This document shows, one piece after another, positions 23,643-32,409 of a stretch of 50,045 nucleotides of DNA (its first letter is position 1; each line of letters begins with the position of its first letter). Both the position numbers and the translations under genes were made by a program. Under the pieces are notes generated by a model. That model saw nothing but the letters and a program-made list of their open reading frames with translations, was not told where the DNA came from and ran no database searches. The stretch lies in the NCBI GenBank assembly GCA_934130235.1, contig CAKOXU010000003.1, positions 1-50,045 of the forward strand, read 5' to 3'. This DNA comes from an uncultured Bacilli bacterium. GTDB taxonomy: Bacteria; Bacillota_I; Bacilli_A; RF39; UBA660.

Positions 23643-25113
23643 ATTTCATATTCTTTAAACAGTATTTCATTGTTTTAGCAAAATAAGTATATGCATTATC
23701 ACTAATTTTATTTCTATATAGTTTAAATTTAGTATATAAATCACTTAAACAATTAAGATTAGTGTAATCTGTATTTTCAAAACTTCTATCTATAAAGTCT
23801 ATTTCCATACGTTCTCTTTCTTTAATATCAGATACTAAACTAATATTTTTAAAGAATACCTCTATATCCAGAGTCTGCTTCAAATTATTAATTCTACTTT
23901 CAACATTATTTTCTTCTTTTATAACATCTTCTATTATTATTCTATTTCTTTTTTCTATTTTCTTTCTCTTGATATTACTTATTATTATAAACAATATTAA
24001 AGATAATAATATTAAGGATAATGCAATAATAATTGGTTTATAATAAGCTCTTGTTTGATAAGTTATTTTTTTATTTAAAAATACATTTTCTTCATCAATT
24101 ACTTTTCCATCATAATAAATCTTAACAGTTCCTAACTTATCTCCCTTTTTAATTAAATAATTAATCTTATCTTTACCCTCATATTTATATGTAAGTTTAG
24201 ATTCATCATAATTCTTATTTATAAACAACTTAGGTTTCATAATAACACTATATTTCTTAGTATCACTATTTATAATATCTATATTAAACGATATATCATA
24301 ATCAATATTTTCATAATTATCATATACATATTTATATAAAATATCTGTATCTTCAAGAACTTTTTTATAATTCTCAGCAAAAGCAGTTACTACTAATATA
24401 TTAAAACCATTTGAATCACTATAAGAAGACATAGTATGCTTTGCTTCCGTAGTATAACCTGATTTAGCACCTTTTATATAATCTAAATCTATATCATACT
24501 TAGTTTTAGCTTTTTCAAAAGGGCCATACAAATTCAAGTTTAATGATTCTATATTGTATACTTGATTAGTATAAATCTCTCTAAATTTATCATTCTTCAA
24601 AGCATAATTAAGTATTGCACATAAATCTGATACAGTAGAATAATTATCATCATCCTTACCTATAGCATTAGAAAAATGAGTATGAGTAAGACCTAACTCT
24701 TTTACTTTTTGATTCATAAGATCTATAAAATCTTTTTCATTTTTTGTGGTTATTCTTACTGCCGCATTAACAGCATCAGATCCCGAGGGTAGTATTATTC
24801 CATACAATACATCTTTGAGTGTTAAAACATCGCCTGCTTGAAAGCCAGCAGTACTATATTCATACATATCTCTCAAATCTGAATCTTGAATAGTTACCTC
24901 TTTATTTAAATCATTATTATTTTCAATAACTATAAGCGCTGTCATAATTTTAGTAAGTGAAGCTATTTTAATTTCTTCATCACTATTTTTTTCATACAAC
25001 ACTTTATCAGTATCCATATTGTATATATATGCATTTTTAGAATTAATCTCAATCGCATTTACATTAAACAAAAACATCATGTTAATAATTATAAAGAATA
25101 ATACTTTTTTCAA
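23641..25113 (-). CDS. Serine D-Ala-D-Ala carboxypeptidase (S11) with altered SxN and KTG motifs
   Basis: 490 residues from a TTG start at 25113, the only start with a fitting site (AGAGGT); it opens a signal peptide (MKKVLFFIIINMMFLFNVNA). The catalytic SLTK is at S52-K55. The second motif reads SGS (110-112) where SGN is usual, and the third reads KSG (217-219) where KTG is usual. A beta-rich domain, a TM helix near 365-385 and a 100-residue cytosolic tail follow. Family role: removes the terminal D-Ala of peptidoglycan stem peptides. The C-terminal TM plus a long basic and acidic tail is unusual. It follows the HerA-like gene closely. Confidence 0.88.
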   Translation of the reverse strand: MKKVLFFIIINMMFLFNVNAIEINSKNAYIYNMDTDKVLYEKNSDEEIKIASLTKIMTALIVIENNNDLNKEVTIQDSDLRDMYEYSTAGFQAGDVLTLKDVLYGIILPSGSDAVNAAVRITTKNEKDFIDLMNQKVKELGLTHTHFSNAIGKDDDNYSTVSDLCAILNYALKNDKFREIYTNQVYNIESLNLNLYGPFEKAKTKYDIDLDYIKGAKSGYTTEAKHTMSSYSDSNGFNILVVTAFAENYKKVLEDTDILYKYVYDNYENIDYDISFNIDIINSDTKKYSVIMKPKLFINKNYDESKLTYKYEGKDKINYLIKKGDKLGTVKIYYDGKVIDEENVFLNKKITYQTRAYYKPIIIALSLILLSLILFIIISNIKRKKIEKRNRIIIEDVIKEENNVESRINNLKQTLDIEVFFKNISLVSDIKERERMEIDFIDRSFENTDYTNLNCLSDLYTKFKLYRNKISDNAYTYFAKTMKYCLKNMK

Positions 25114-25124
25114 ACTTTCTACCT

Positions 25125-26873
25125 CTATTTCCAAACACTTACAATATCTACGTTACTGCTAGAAGGTACTGGATTTGGAAGTGGCATTTTAATTATCATC
25201 GGAACCTTAAAAGCTCTACCAAAAGCTACACACATACCAGGTTGTAAACTTTTTTGTTTTTCCATAATATCTGCACTCATATTGGGCAACATCTTCTTAA
25301 TATATTCTAAATCTCTTGGATGAGTCATCTTGAATATAAGAAAATTATTTATTTGAGATATAACAGTTTCAGAAAGTTCTACTGGTCTTTGAGAAACAAG
25401 ATTCAAAATAACTCCAAATTTTCTTCCCTCTTTAGCTATTCTCTCAAAAATATTATAGCCTAACAAAAAATTATCAGTATCATTTTGTACATATCTATGA
25501 GACTCCTCTAATAAAATATGAAATGGTATAGCTCCTCTAATTTTAAAATTCTTAGTAAAATCAAACAACATCTTAGAATAAATCTTAACTATTGTTTTAG
25601 CCAATCTATCATCTATTTCTTCTAAGTTAAAATTAACTATTTGAGACTTTCTATTATTTTTAGTAACTAAACTTGATATATATCCATTTAAATTAATATA
25701 AGATGGATAACTAAAATATTCATGAGCCTCACTAATTGCAAGTGAATGAAGTCTAACCTTTAAAGTTATAGCTTCATCATATAATTTATCATTTCTTAAA
25801 AATCCTTCAGAAATCAGTGTAAAATTTAAAGCATGTTCCAAATCATCCATCGAAAAATAATGATCATTAGGAGCCTCAAAATTATCTAATTTTTCATCTA
25901 TAAAACTAGTAATATACTGAGTTATCAAAACACTTTCTGTAAATTCTCCACTTCTATCTATTGTAAAACACTCTCTAAACTTTCTAGTATATCCTATACC
26001 TTGTATAGGAGATTCTAAATTAAACTCTTTAGTACTACATCCTGCTATTATAGAAAAAATATCATTCCTCTTAGCCGATGCAGTTTGATTAGTATAAAGC
26101 ACGTCTAATATTGCCTTCGCTATTAAATTATTTTTATACTTAGTAGCTTCTTCATTTTGATAAGATATTATACGAGCTAACTTAATCATTCTCTCAATAA
26201 TTTGTAATTGAGAATGCTTTTCAGCATTTAAAAGTAAAGCATAATCATCTATATCCATTAGCCACAAAGGTATTCTAATAAGTTCTCCATCGGTATCATT
26301 TTTATTAGTAGTATAATACTTAAACTGATAATTTGGATTAACCTCACTTAGTCTTTCAAATGCATTATGATATTCTCCATACGCATCAAAAATCATATAA
26401 TTAGCACGATAAGGTGTAAAATTTCTATTATAAAACAAGCTTTGTATAAAAGATGCGACACCATAACTCTTACCAGAACCAGTATTACCAAAGATAGCTA
26501 AATGATTACTACATAATTCATTTATATTAACCATTATAGGGGCATCATTATAAAGAGGACTAACACCCAGTCTAAACATTCCCTCTTTTTCTTCACCTGT
26601 AATCAGCTTTAACTCATCAGAATTCACCAATCTAATTTTTGCTTCTAAAGTTGGTTTTCTAAGCACACCACCTACAAATTTACCATCTATAATTTCTCCT
26701 AAAAAATTAACCTTAATAATTTTTTCAGATACATCTTCTACTTCCCCGAGTACTTTTCTTTCTTTATCTTCAAAAACAACATGCATATTCATTAAATCCA
26801 TATTTATTAAAGAACCATCCGGAACCTCTATATGCGCTATTGTATCGCTAATATACACTATTTTACCAAACAT
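25125..26873 (-). CDS. HerA-like DNA-translocase ATPase
   Basis: 582 residues. An N-terminal HAS-barrel (about 1-110, GKIVYISDTIAHIEVPDGSL) precedes a RecA/FtsK-type ATPase with Walker A GNTGSGKSYGV (about 130), YMIFDAYGEYHNAF, Walker B FHILLEESHRYV (about 445) and the C-terminal EGRKFGVILNLVSQRP segment. HerA hexamers translocate DNA and work with the nuclease NurA in archaea. Bacterial forms also occur alone or in defence pairs (with Sir2 or DUF4297). No nuclease gene is adjacent here; it sits in a ylxM-ftsY operon. Function beyond ATP-driven translocation is open. Confidence 0.88.
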   Translation of the reverse strand: MFGKIVYISDTIAHIEVPDGSLINMDLMNMHVVFEDKERKVLGEVEDVSEKIIKVNFLGEIIDGKFVGGVLRKPTLEAKIRLVNSDELKLITGEEKEGMFRLGVSPLYNDAPIMVNINELCSNHLAIFGNTGSGKSYGVASFIQSLFYNRNFTPYRANYMIFDAYGEYHNAFERLSEVNPNYQFKYYTTNKNDTDGELIRIPLWLMDIDDYALLLNAEKHSQLQIIERMIKLARIISYQNEEATKYKNNLIAKAILDVLYTNQTASAKRNDIFSIIAGCSTKEFNLESPIQGIGYTRKFRECFTIDRSGEFTESVLITQYITSFIDEKLDNFEAPNDHYFSMDDLEHALNFTLISEGFLRNDKLYDEAITLKVRLHSLAISEAHEYFSYPSYINLNGYISSLVTKNNRKSQIVNFNLEEIDDRLAKTIVKIYSKMLFDFTKNFKIRGAIPFHILLEESHRYVQNDTDNFLLGYNIFERIAKEGRKFGVILNLVSQRPVELSETVISQINNFLIFKMTHPRDLEYIKKMLPNMSADIMEKQKSLQPGMCVAFGRAFKVPMIIKMPLPNPVPSSSNVDIVSVWK

Positions 26874-26883
26874 TTTATCACCC

Positions 26884-27168
26884 TTAAATAAATTCTCTTA
26901 TTCTTTCTTTTATATCAGAATCTAAATTAGATATAATACTTTCTATACTCTTTTTATTTTTATATAAATTTAATTTTGATTCATAATCATCTAGTTTAGA
27001 TATAATATCCTTTATATTCTTATGTACTGCATTTCTAGAAACATTATTATTATCAGCAATCTCCTGCAAAGTTAAATTATCAAAATAATAATCTTTAAAA
27101 TAATTTTGTTGCTTATCGGTAAATAAATCACCATAATAATCAAATAATTCTATATAATATATATTCAT
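26884..27168 (-). CDS. ylxM: YlxM-like SRP-associated helix-turn-helix protein
   Basis: 94 residues. YYIELFDYYGDLFTDKQQNY then FKDYYFDNLTLQEIADNNNV and SRNAVHKNIKDI is the UPF0122/YlxM pattern, a sigma-4-like helix-turn-helix. YlxM stimulates SRP GTPase activity in streptococci. It is usually next to ffh, whereas here it lies between ftsY and the HerA gene. Its ATG overlaps the TGA of the upstream membrane-protein gene, which also shows that TGA is a stop codon here. Confidence 0.88.
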   Translation of the reverse strand: MNIYYIELFDYYGDLFTDKQQNYFKDYYFDNLTLQEIADNNNVSRNAVHKNIKDIISKLDDYESKLNLYKNKKSIESIISNLDSDIKERIREFI

Positions 27169-27437
27169 AAAATCACCTCTAAAAGAGTTGTTATTAAGAC
27201 CAGTAATCCACTAAGTATATATATAACAGTCATATATTTTCTTTTATAAGTTATCTGATTATTAAAAGCAGTAGTAAAAAGCAATAAAGATACTATAATA
27301 TAAAATATAGTTTTATTACTTTTATTAATCAAATATAACAAGCCAAATAATACAAATAAAACACTAAATATAACTTGTAAAGTTATTCCAATTTGTTTCT
27401 TATTTATAAATTTAACATCTACAACCTTAGTATTCAT
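27165..27437 (-). CDS. Small membrane protein, three predicted helices
   Basis: 90 residues. After a polar start (MNTKVVDVKFINKKQIG) come TM helices at about 17-38, 44-59 and 68-88 (LQVIFSVLFVLFGLLYLI; IFYIIVSLLLFTTAF; VIYILSGLLVLITTLLEV). It does not match a family I know. It starts 3 bp after the ftsY stop, behind AAGGA, and its TGA overlaps the ylxM start, so it is translationally coupled to both. Confidence 0.75.
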   Translation of the reverse strand: MNTKVVDVKFINKKQIGITLQVIFSVLFVLFGLLYLINKSNKTIFYIIVSLLLFTTAFNNQITYKRKYMTVIYILSGLLVLITTLLEVIL

Positions 27438-27440
27438 AAA

Positions 27441-28406
27441 TCACATATCCTTAAATAATCCATATATATATTTCTCAATATCAAAAGTTTTCAGATCCCT
27501 TGCAGTTTCACCAAGTCCTACAAACTTAACAGGTATATTAACACTTTCCTTAATAGCAAGTACAATGCCTCCCTTAGCAGTACCATCTAATTTAGTAAGT
27601 ACAATACCTGTTATATCAGTAATTTCTTTAAAACTTTTAGCTTGACTAATGCCATTTTGACCAGTAGTAGCATCTATTACAAGTAAAGTCTCATGCGGAG
27701 CATCTGGTATTTGTTTTTTAATAACTTTATTCATCTTATCTAACTCATTCATAAGATTAATCTTGTTTTGAAGCCTTCCAGCCGTATCTATTAAGACAAC
27801 ATCAACACTTTTTTCTAAAGCTTCTTTAATTCCATCAAAAACAACACTAGATGGATCTTTAGACTCACTACTTACAAACAAGGACGAAGTACGTTGTGCC
27901 CACTCTTTTAATTGTTCACATGCACCAGCCCTAAAAGTATCACCAGCAACCAACAATACACTCTTTCCTTCTTTTTTTAGTTTATCTGCTATTTTACCTA
28001 TAGTAGTAGTTTTACCCACACCATTTACACCTACAAACAAAACAACAGTAGGACCTTCTTTAGCATAATTAATTTTGTTTACAACTATATCATTGTTAAC
28101 ATATATAATAAACATCTCATCAATTATAATTTCTTTTAGCTCTAAAGTATTAGTAATAGATTCTCTTTTTACTCTTTTTCTTAATCTATCAATAAAATCC
28201 ATAACAGTATTGACACCAATATCCGCACTTATTAAAACCTCTTCTAATTCTTCAAAGTACTCATCAGTTATTTTTTTATATTTTTTATTTAATATACCCA
28301 ACTTATTAGTAAATTCAACTCTTGTCTTTTCAAGACCTTTAGAGTAATCTTCTACCTCTTCTTTATTCTTACTTAATATATTTTTAAATTTATCAAATAA
28401 TTTCAC
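27441..28406 (-). CDS. ftsY: SRP receptor FtsY
   Basis: 321 residues. A short acidic/basic N-terminal segment leads to the NG domain: VNGVGKTTTIGKIADKLK (P-loop, near 133), DTFRAGACEQLKEW, LIDTAGRLQNKINL, TKLDGTAKGG and KFVGLGETARDLKTFD. FtsY docks ribosome-SRP complexes at the membrane and activates GTP hydrolysis together with Ffh. The start is GTG at 28406 behind AGGTGAT. The short A domain is typical of Gram-positive forms. It heads an operon with the small membrane protein, ylxM, the HerA-like gene and the carboxypeptidase. Confidence 0.97.
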   Translation of the reverse strand: MKLFDKFKNILSKNKEEVEDYSKGLEKTRVEFTNKLGILNKKYKKITDEYFEELEEVLISADIGVNTVMDFIDRLRKRVKRESITNTLELKEIIIDEMFIIYVNNDIVVNKINYAKEGPTVVLFVGVNGVGKTTTIGKIADKLKKEGKSVLLVAGDTFRAGACEQLKEWAQRTSSLFVSSESKDPSSVVFDGIKEALEKSVDVVLIDTAGRLQNKINLMNELDKMNKVIKKQIPDAPHETLLVIDATTGQNGISQAKSFKEITDITGIVLTKLDGTAKGGIVLAIKESVNIPVKFVGLGETARDLKTFDIEKYIYGLFKDM

Positions 28407-28439
28407 TTTATCACCTATAATATTATTTTACTACATTTT

Positions 28440-28476
28440 AAAATAAAAATAAAGTAAAAGAAGCAAACGCTTCTTA
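28440..28476 (-). terminator. Hairpin between dnaI and ftsY
   Basis: Minus strand: AGTAAGAAGC, loop GTTT, GCTTCTTTTACT with a bulge, then an AT-rich T-run. Likely the dnaI terminator. The -10 of ftsY may be TAAAAT near 28420, without a clear -35. Confidence 0.65.
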
Positions 28477-29370
28477 CTTTCTTAAATTTTTACTAATCAT
28501 TTCTTTATTATCAGTTAATTGTTCAATTCTTGATATAATTCTTTTAGCTTTAACCTCATCTACACCACTCTTAGTTATAGATAAATGAGTTTCTAATTCC
28601 TTTAAATTAAGATTAGATGTAAAAAATGTTGTCAAATTGTTATCCATTCTGTATTGTAAAAGAGGACATAATATTTCATCTCTATTATAAGCAGTTAAAC
28701 CTTCCGCACCTATATCATCTATCAAAAGAAGTGGAACTTTTTTTACATATTCATATTTAGAATTAAAATCATCATAAAAAGCACTTCTTAAAAACTCTGG
28801 CCAAAAAATTATACTACTTTTAAAATTGTGGTGTGCAAGTTCATTAAATATAGCAGCTATTAAATATGTTTTACCGCAACCAAAATTACCATTCAAATAA
28901 AGACCTTTACCTTTACCTTCTTTTTCATAATTATCAAGAAAATCCATAAGCCAATTAATAACTTCAAACCTATTCTTATCGGTTTTATATATACTTTTAA
29001 GAGAAGCATCTTTTACATACAAAGGCGTATTATAATACTTAACATTATCCTGATACTCATACTTTCTTAAAAGAACTTCTTTGTATTTACATGGTTTATA
29101 AACAAACTCTATTCTACCTTCAACATTTCTAGGCAAATAACAATATCCTTCTTTTTTATTCTTACACTCTAATATACCCTTACAATTCTTACAATTACCA
29201 TATTCTTTAGCGCATTCTTCTATTAAAGAAGTATATTTTTTCAAAATCTCTTCACCCATCTTAAGAGAACGAGCTATAGCCTTAAAATTTGGATCATTCA
29301 AAGACTTTTCATATTCGTCATTCAAGTTGAAATCTTTTAATTCGGGCATATCTTTTAATACATTATGCAT
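28474..29370 (-). CDS. dnaI: Primosomal helicase loader DnaI
   Basis: 298 residues. N-terminal zinc-binding part with CKNCKGILECKNKKEGYCYL (four Cys), then an AAA+ domain with Walker A GNFGCGKTYLIAAI (about 160), Walker B LLLIDDIGAE and sensor TFFTSNLNLKEL. DnaI loads the replicative helicase at the origin and at restart sites together with DnaB and DnaD, a Bacilli-specific system. The gene starts 3 bp after the dnaB stop and its AGAGGT site lies at the end of dnaB. Confidence 0.93.
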   Translation of the reverse strand: MHNVLKDMPELKDFNLNDEYEKSLNDPNFKAIARSLKMGEEILKKYTSLIEECAKEYGNCKNCKGILECKNKKEGYCYLPRNVEGRIEFVYKPCKYKEVLLRKYEYQDNVKYYNTPLYVKDASLKSIYKTDKNRFEVINWLMDFLDNYEKEGKGKGLYLNGNFGCGKTYLIAAIFNELAHHNFKSSIIFWPEFLRSAFYDDFNSKYEYVKKVPLLLIDDIGAEGLTAYNRDEILCPLLQYRMDNNLTTFFTSNLNLKELETHLSITKSGVDEVKAKRIISRIEQLTDNKEMISKNLRK

Positions 29371-29373
29371 ATA

Positions 29374-30651
29374 TTAACCTCTTTTCATACGACTTTCTAA
29401 TAACTCTATTTCTTCTTTAGTTGCCTTTTTTTCCTCTATTTCTTTGTCAAACCAATTTGGAGTCTTACTTACTACTTTAGATGTCTTTTTAGCTTGTATC
29501 TTATTTCTTCTTTTATACTCTCCTTCAGCCAATTTCATAGCATCTTCAACGGTCTCAATACCACTTTTACTCCATTGAGCTGCTATCACCTCTACAAAAG
29601 ACTTAATTAACTTATTATTATTAATCTTAAGTACATAATCAATTAATACATTTACAACTCCAGGTTTTAAATTCAAATCGACAAGTAAATATACTACTAT
29701 AGATAAATCACTTGCAGTTGGATTACCCGTTTTATATTTACTCTTGATAAAATCATAAGGAGAAGTTGTTTCAAATAAATTAATCATTCTACTTCTATTA
29801 GAAGTATCACTAACTTCTCTTCTTAAGTATTCAGGTTGATTCTTATATACAATGCTAGGAAGCTTACCTAAATTATCATACCTATAATACTTATTCGCAT
29901 TCTCCATTAATAATTTTTTATCTATTGTATGTTTTATAGTAATTGAGTTTCTAATTAAATCTACCATATTATCAGTATTATAATTATAAATAAATGATAT
30001 CTTATATAAAAACTCCTTTGTTTCTTTAGTAAGAGATTTTTTATTCAACATCTCATCCGGTATAAGCTCTAAAATAGTATTAATATCTATCTTAGATAAT
30101 ATTTCCAATTTTCTATAACGTGATTTCTTTATATCATACACCAAATTATCATTAATCGGAGTTGATGAAAAGGCAAAAACATCACTAAACTTTTTAGATA
30201 CATCCTCATACTCCCTTAAATTAATCTTAGGTAATTTGAAATATGAAGCAGTTCTATCATATTCAAGTTTACCTAATGAATTAATAAGTGCCATATTAAG
30301 TAAAGGGTTATTTAAAAACTCAGAAGCTGATATAGGAGAATAAATCTCATAAACGTAATTATTTATATTTCCTTTTTTTAAATACGTCTTAATAAGACCT
30401 AAAGCTTCTAATTTACATTTCGCGTCCATAAACTCTCTTATTGATATCATCATATTTGTAAGTATGTGATGATGTGTCCACTCATTAGATAATGTATCTG
30501 TTTTATCTAAATATGAACAAAGAGTATAATAAAGAGAGATTGAAGTTGAGCCTATTATGGGCTGATATAACAGCAATAAAACATTCCTATCTTTTTCACT
30601 TAAAATAGTTTTATTAACTACTATAAAAGTATCTGCAGGTAGTATATTCAT
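29374..30651 (-). CDS. dnaB: Replication initiation protein DnaB (DnaB/DnaD domain)
   Basis: 425 residues. The N-terminal winged helix-like region (residues 1-130, IVVNKTILSEKDRNVLLLLY; EWTHHHILTNMMISIREFMD) and C-terminal DnaD-like domain (about 295-385, GNPTASDLSIVVYLLVDLNL; VEVIAAQWSKSGIETVEDAM) match the Bacillus initiation protein DnaB, not the helicase of the same name. It helps DnaI load the helicase. The tail KKTSKVVSKTPNWFDKEIEE is typical. It is the first gene of the pair with dnaI, behind AAGGAGATG. Confidence 0.92.
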   Translation of the reverse strand: MNILPADTFIVVNKTILSEKDRNVLLLLYQPIIGSTSISLYYTLCSYLDKTDTLSNEWTHHHILTNMMISIREFMDAKCKLEALGLIKTYLKKGNINNYVYEIYSPISASEFLNNPLLNMALINSLGKLEYDRTASYFKLPKINLREYEDVSKKFSDVFAFSSTPINDNLVYDIKKSRYRKLEILSKIDINTILELIPDEMLNKKSLTKETKEFLYKISFIYNYNTDNMVDLIRNSITIKHTIDKKLLMENANKYYRYDNLGKLPSIVYKNQPEYLRREVSDTSNRSRMINLFETTSPYDFIKSKYKTGNPTASDLSIVVYLLVDLNLKPGVVNVLIDYVLKINNNKLIKSFVEVIAAQWSKSGIETVEDAMKLAEGEYKRRNKIQAKKTSKVVSKTPNWFDKEIEEKKATKEEIELLESRMKRG

Positions 30652-30682
30652 AAGCTCATCTCCTTATATATATATTAACATA

Positions 30683-30716
30683 ATTACAAAAAAAAAACTA
30701 TATTAGTTCTTTTTAT
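30683..30716 (-). terminator. Terminator after the CmpB-type gene
   Basis: Minus strand: AACTA-ATA-TAGTT followed by nine T. The stem is short (5 bp) but the U-tract is long. Confidence 0.55.
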
Positions 30717-31392
30717 TTTCCTTTATTTCATTAATTTTTTCCCTTAAATATTGATTAGTAGTTATATAAGGATAAAAACTATTAACAAATTTTCTTCTAT
30801 TTTGTTGTAACTTTAAATCAAGTCTTAACTTTTCTAGATTTACTGTTTGACTAATATTAACAGCATATTGATGAACCTTTCTAGATAAATCAACAGAAGC
30901 TGCTAAATCTACTAAAAATACTCCATAGAACAAGCCGATATAAAATAAGCTTTGAGAATTAGATAAAAAGCCACTAACTAAACTATCTAAACTTGGATAA
31001 ATAAAATATGAAAATAAGAGCGCTAAAAGTCCCCAAATTATAGAGAATCTTAAACAAATATAACCTTTAAAATTAAACTTTTCCTTAGAATAATCCCATA
31101 GAGTTAAGTTATAAAACTTCTTATTTGTATATCCTGAAAAAAGTTCAAGAAGTGTTAAAGCTAACATAGATACAAAAAATATAATCAAAACATTACCTAC
31201 ACAATCAGGTCTAGGTAAAACATCACATAAAAGTGTTAAAATAAGAGCTCCAAATCCATAAAGAGGAACAACACAGCCTGTCATAAAGCCGGGATTTACT
31301 ACTGCTTTATGAACTATACTCCTATAAGTAAACTCCATTAACCATCCTACAAATGAAAACAGTGCAAATATAAATAAATACTTAAAAAACAT
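30703..31392 (-). CDS. CmpB-type putative ABC-transporter permease (PF06541-like)
   Basis: 229 residues from the ATG at 31392, which has an AAAGGTGAT site (the frame is open 27 bp further). MFFKYLFIFALFSFVGWLME then FTYRSIVHKAVVNPGFMTGC and VPLYGFGALI is the N-terminal signature of the PF06541 family, a multi-pass membrane protein. Five or so TM helices are followed by a cytosolic helical tail (SRKVHQYAVNISQTVNLEKL). The family name comes from a permease annotation with little biochemistry; the substrate is unknown. Promoter near 31404-31432 (TATAAT at the gene side). Confidence 0.8.
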   Translation of the reverse strand: MFFKYLFIFALFSFVGWLMEFTYRSIVHKAVVNPGFMTGCVVPLYGFGALILTLLCDVLPRPDCVGNVLIIFFVSMLALTLLELFSGYTNKKFYNLTLWDYSKEKFNFKGYICLRFSIIWGLLALLFSYFIYPSLDSLVSGFLSNSQSLFYIGLFYGVFLVDLAASVDLSRKVHQYAVNISQTVNLEKLRLDLKLQQNRRKFVNSFYPYITTNQYLREKINEIKENKKN

Positions 31393-31528
31393 ATTATCAC
31401 CTTTCTTATTATAGTACAAAAATAAAAATTTATAAAATACATATTTAATAATTAGAATAATAACTACTAAATACTGTACTTATGTTGTTTTACTTATACA
31501 TAATAACACATTTAATTTATTTTTTCAA

Positions 31529-31556
31529 TTGACAATTTATAAATATGTGCTATTAT
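31529..31556 (+). promoter_or_regulatory. Promoter of the sigma-factor gene
   Basis: TTGACA (31529-31534), 16 nt, TATTAT (31551-31556), then AAAGGTGAT and the ATG at 31573. The leader is very short, about 10 nt. Confidence 0.75.
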
Positions 31557-31572
31557 ATTTAAAGGTGATTTG

Positions 31573-32340
31573 ATGACTTATTTATCAAAAGATGAAGTTT
31601 TAAGCTTAATTAAAGATTACAAAAATACAAATAATATCGAATTGAGAAACAAGGCTCTACTAAATTTTCAAGCCCTAGTTAGATCAATTGCTTTTAAATG
31701 GTCTAATAACAATTATGAGTACGAAGAATATATACAAGTTGGTTCTTTAGCGCTTCTAAACGCCTTAGAAAAATTTAACCCTAATTTAAATATTAGCTTC
31801 TCTACTTATGCAACCCCATATATAATAAGGGATATTCAAAGGTACAAATACGTTATTGATAGTCAAATACATTTACCAGAATATTTAGAAGAAAATAGAA
31901 AAAGAATAGTAAGAGAAATAAATAAATTTAATGATACATATGCAAGAAATCCCAATAATAAAGAACTTAATAATATTATTGATAATTTAAATTCTAAAGA
32001 ATCTACAAAAAAATATCTAAAGTTTATTCCTATTGAAGTAAATACAAATGATAATTTAAACACATTAGAAGGCTATAGTTTAGAAGATGAAGTAATTAAT
32101 AATCTAACAAAAGATGAATTAAAAAGATGTATTTATAATATATTAAGTCTATATTTTAATGAAAGAGAAACAAACTATATACTACTAAGATACGGATTTT
32201 GTGGAAAAGTTATGGAACCAAGAGAAATTAAGGAGAAGTTTAATTGGGATAATACAACCTTTAGAACAGTTCAACAACAAACTCTACTAAAATTAAAATC
32301 AAATAAAGTTAAGAATAAAATAAAAAAGATAATTGATTAA
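31573..32340 (+). CDS. Sigma-70-family RNA polymerase sigma factor (group 3 type)
   Basis: 255 residues from the ATG at 31573 (a TTG just before is out of range of the AAAGGTGAT site). Region 2: NKALLNFQALVRSIAFKWSN, YEEYIQVGSLALLNALEKFN and ISFSTYATPYIIRDIQRYKY. Region 3: HLPEYLEENRKRIVREINKF then NDTYARNPNNKELNN. Region 4: FNERETNYILLRYGF followed by PREIKEKFNWDNTTFRTVQQ. Domain content resembles SigB/SigF/SigG-type factors, so a stress or sporulation role is possible, supported only by spo0A being in the same window. No anti-sigma gene is adjacent. Confidence 0.85.
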   Translation: MTYLSKDEVLSLIKDYKNTNNIELRNKALLNFQALVRSIAFKWSNNNYEYEEYIQVGSLALLNALEKFNPNLNISFSTYATPYIIRDIQRYKYVIDSQIHLPEYLEENRKRIVREINKFNDTYARNPNNKELNNIIDNLNSKESTKKYLKFIPIEVNTNDNLNTLEGYSLEDEVINNLTKDELKRCIYNILSLYFNERETNYILLRYGFCGKVMEPREIKEKFNWDNTTFRTVQQQTLLKLKSNKVKNKIKKIID

Positions 32341-32361
32341 CAATTATCTTTTTTATATAAT
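32323..32361 (+). terminator. Sigma-gene terminator nested with gpmI promoter
   Basis: 13-bp stem AAAAAGATAATTG/CAATTATCTTTTT (loop ATTAA). TTGATT (32333-32338), 17 nt, TATAAT (32356-32361) on the plus strand overlay it. The stop of the sigma gene lies in the loop. Confidence 0.8.
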
Positions 32362-32409
32362 TTTTTTATAAAATATGATAAAATATTAATAGAATATGAG
32401 GGTGATAAT

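Noticed and set aside
25125..26873. A HerA-based defence system.
   Set aside because: No nuclease, Sir2 or DUF4297 partner is adjacent. The neighbours are housekeeping genes.
26884..28406. Mycoplasma-type code (TGA as Trp), suggested by the AT-richness and Mollicute-like gene content.
   Set aside because: TGA acts as a stop at gene overlaps (for example 27165-27167), and Trp is written TGG throughout.
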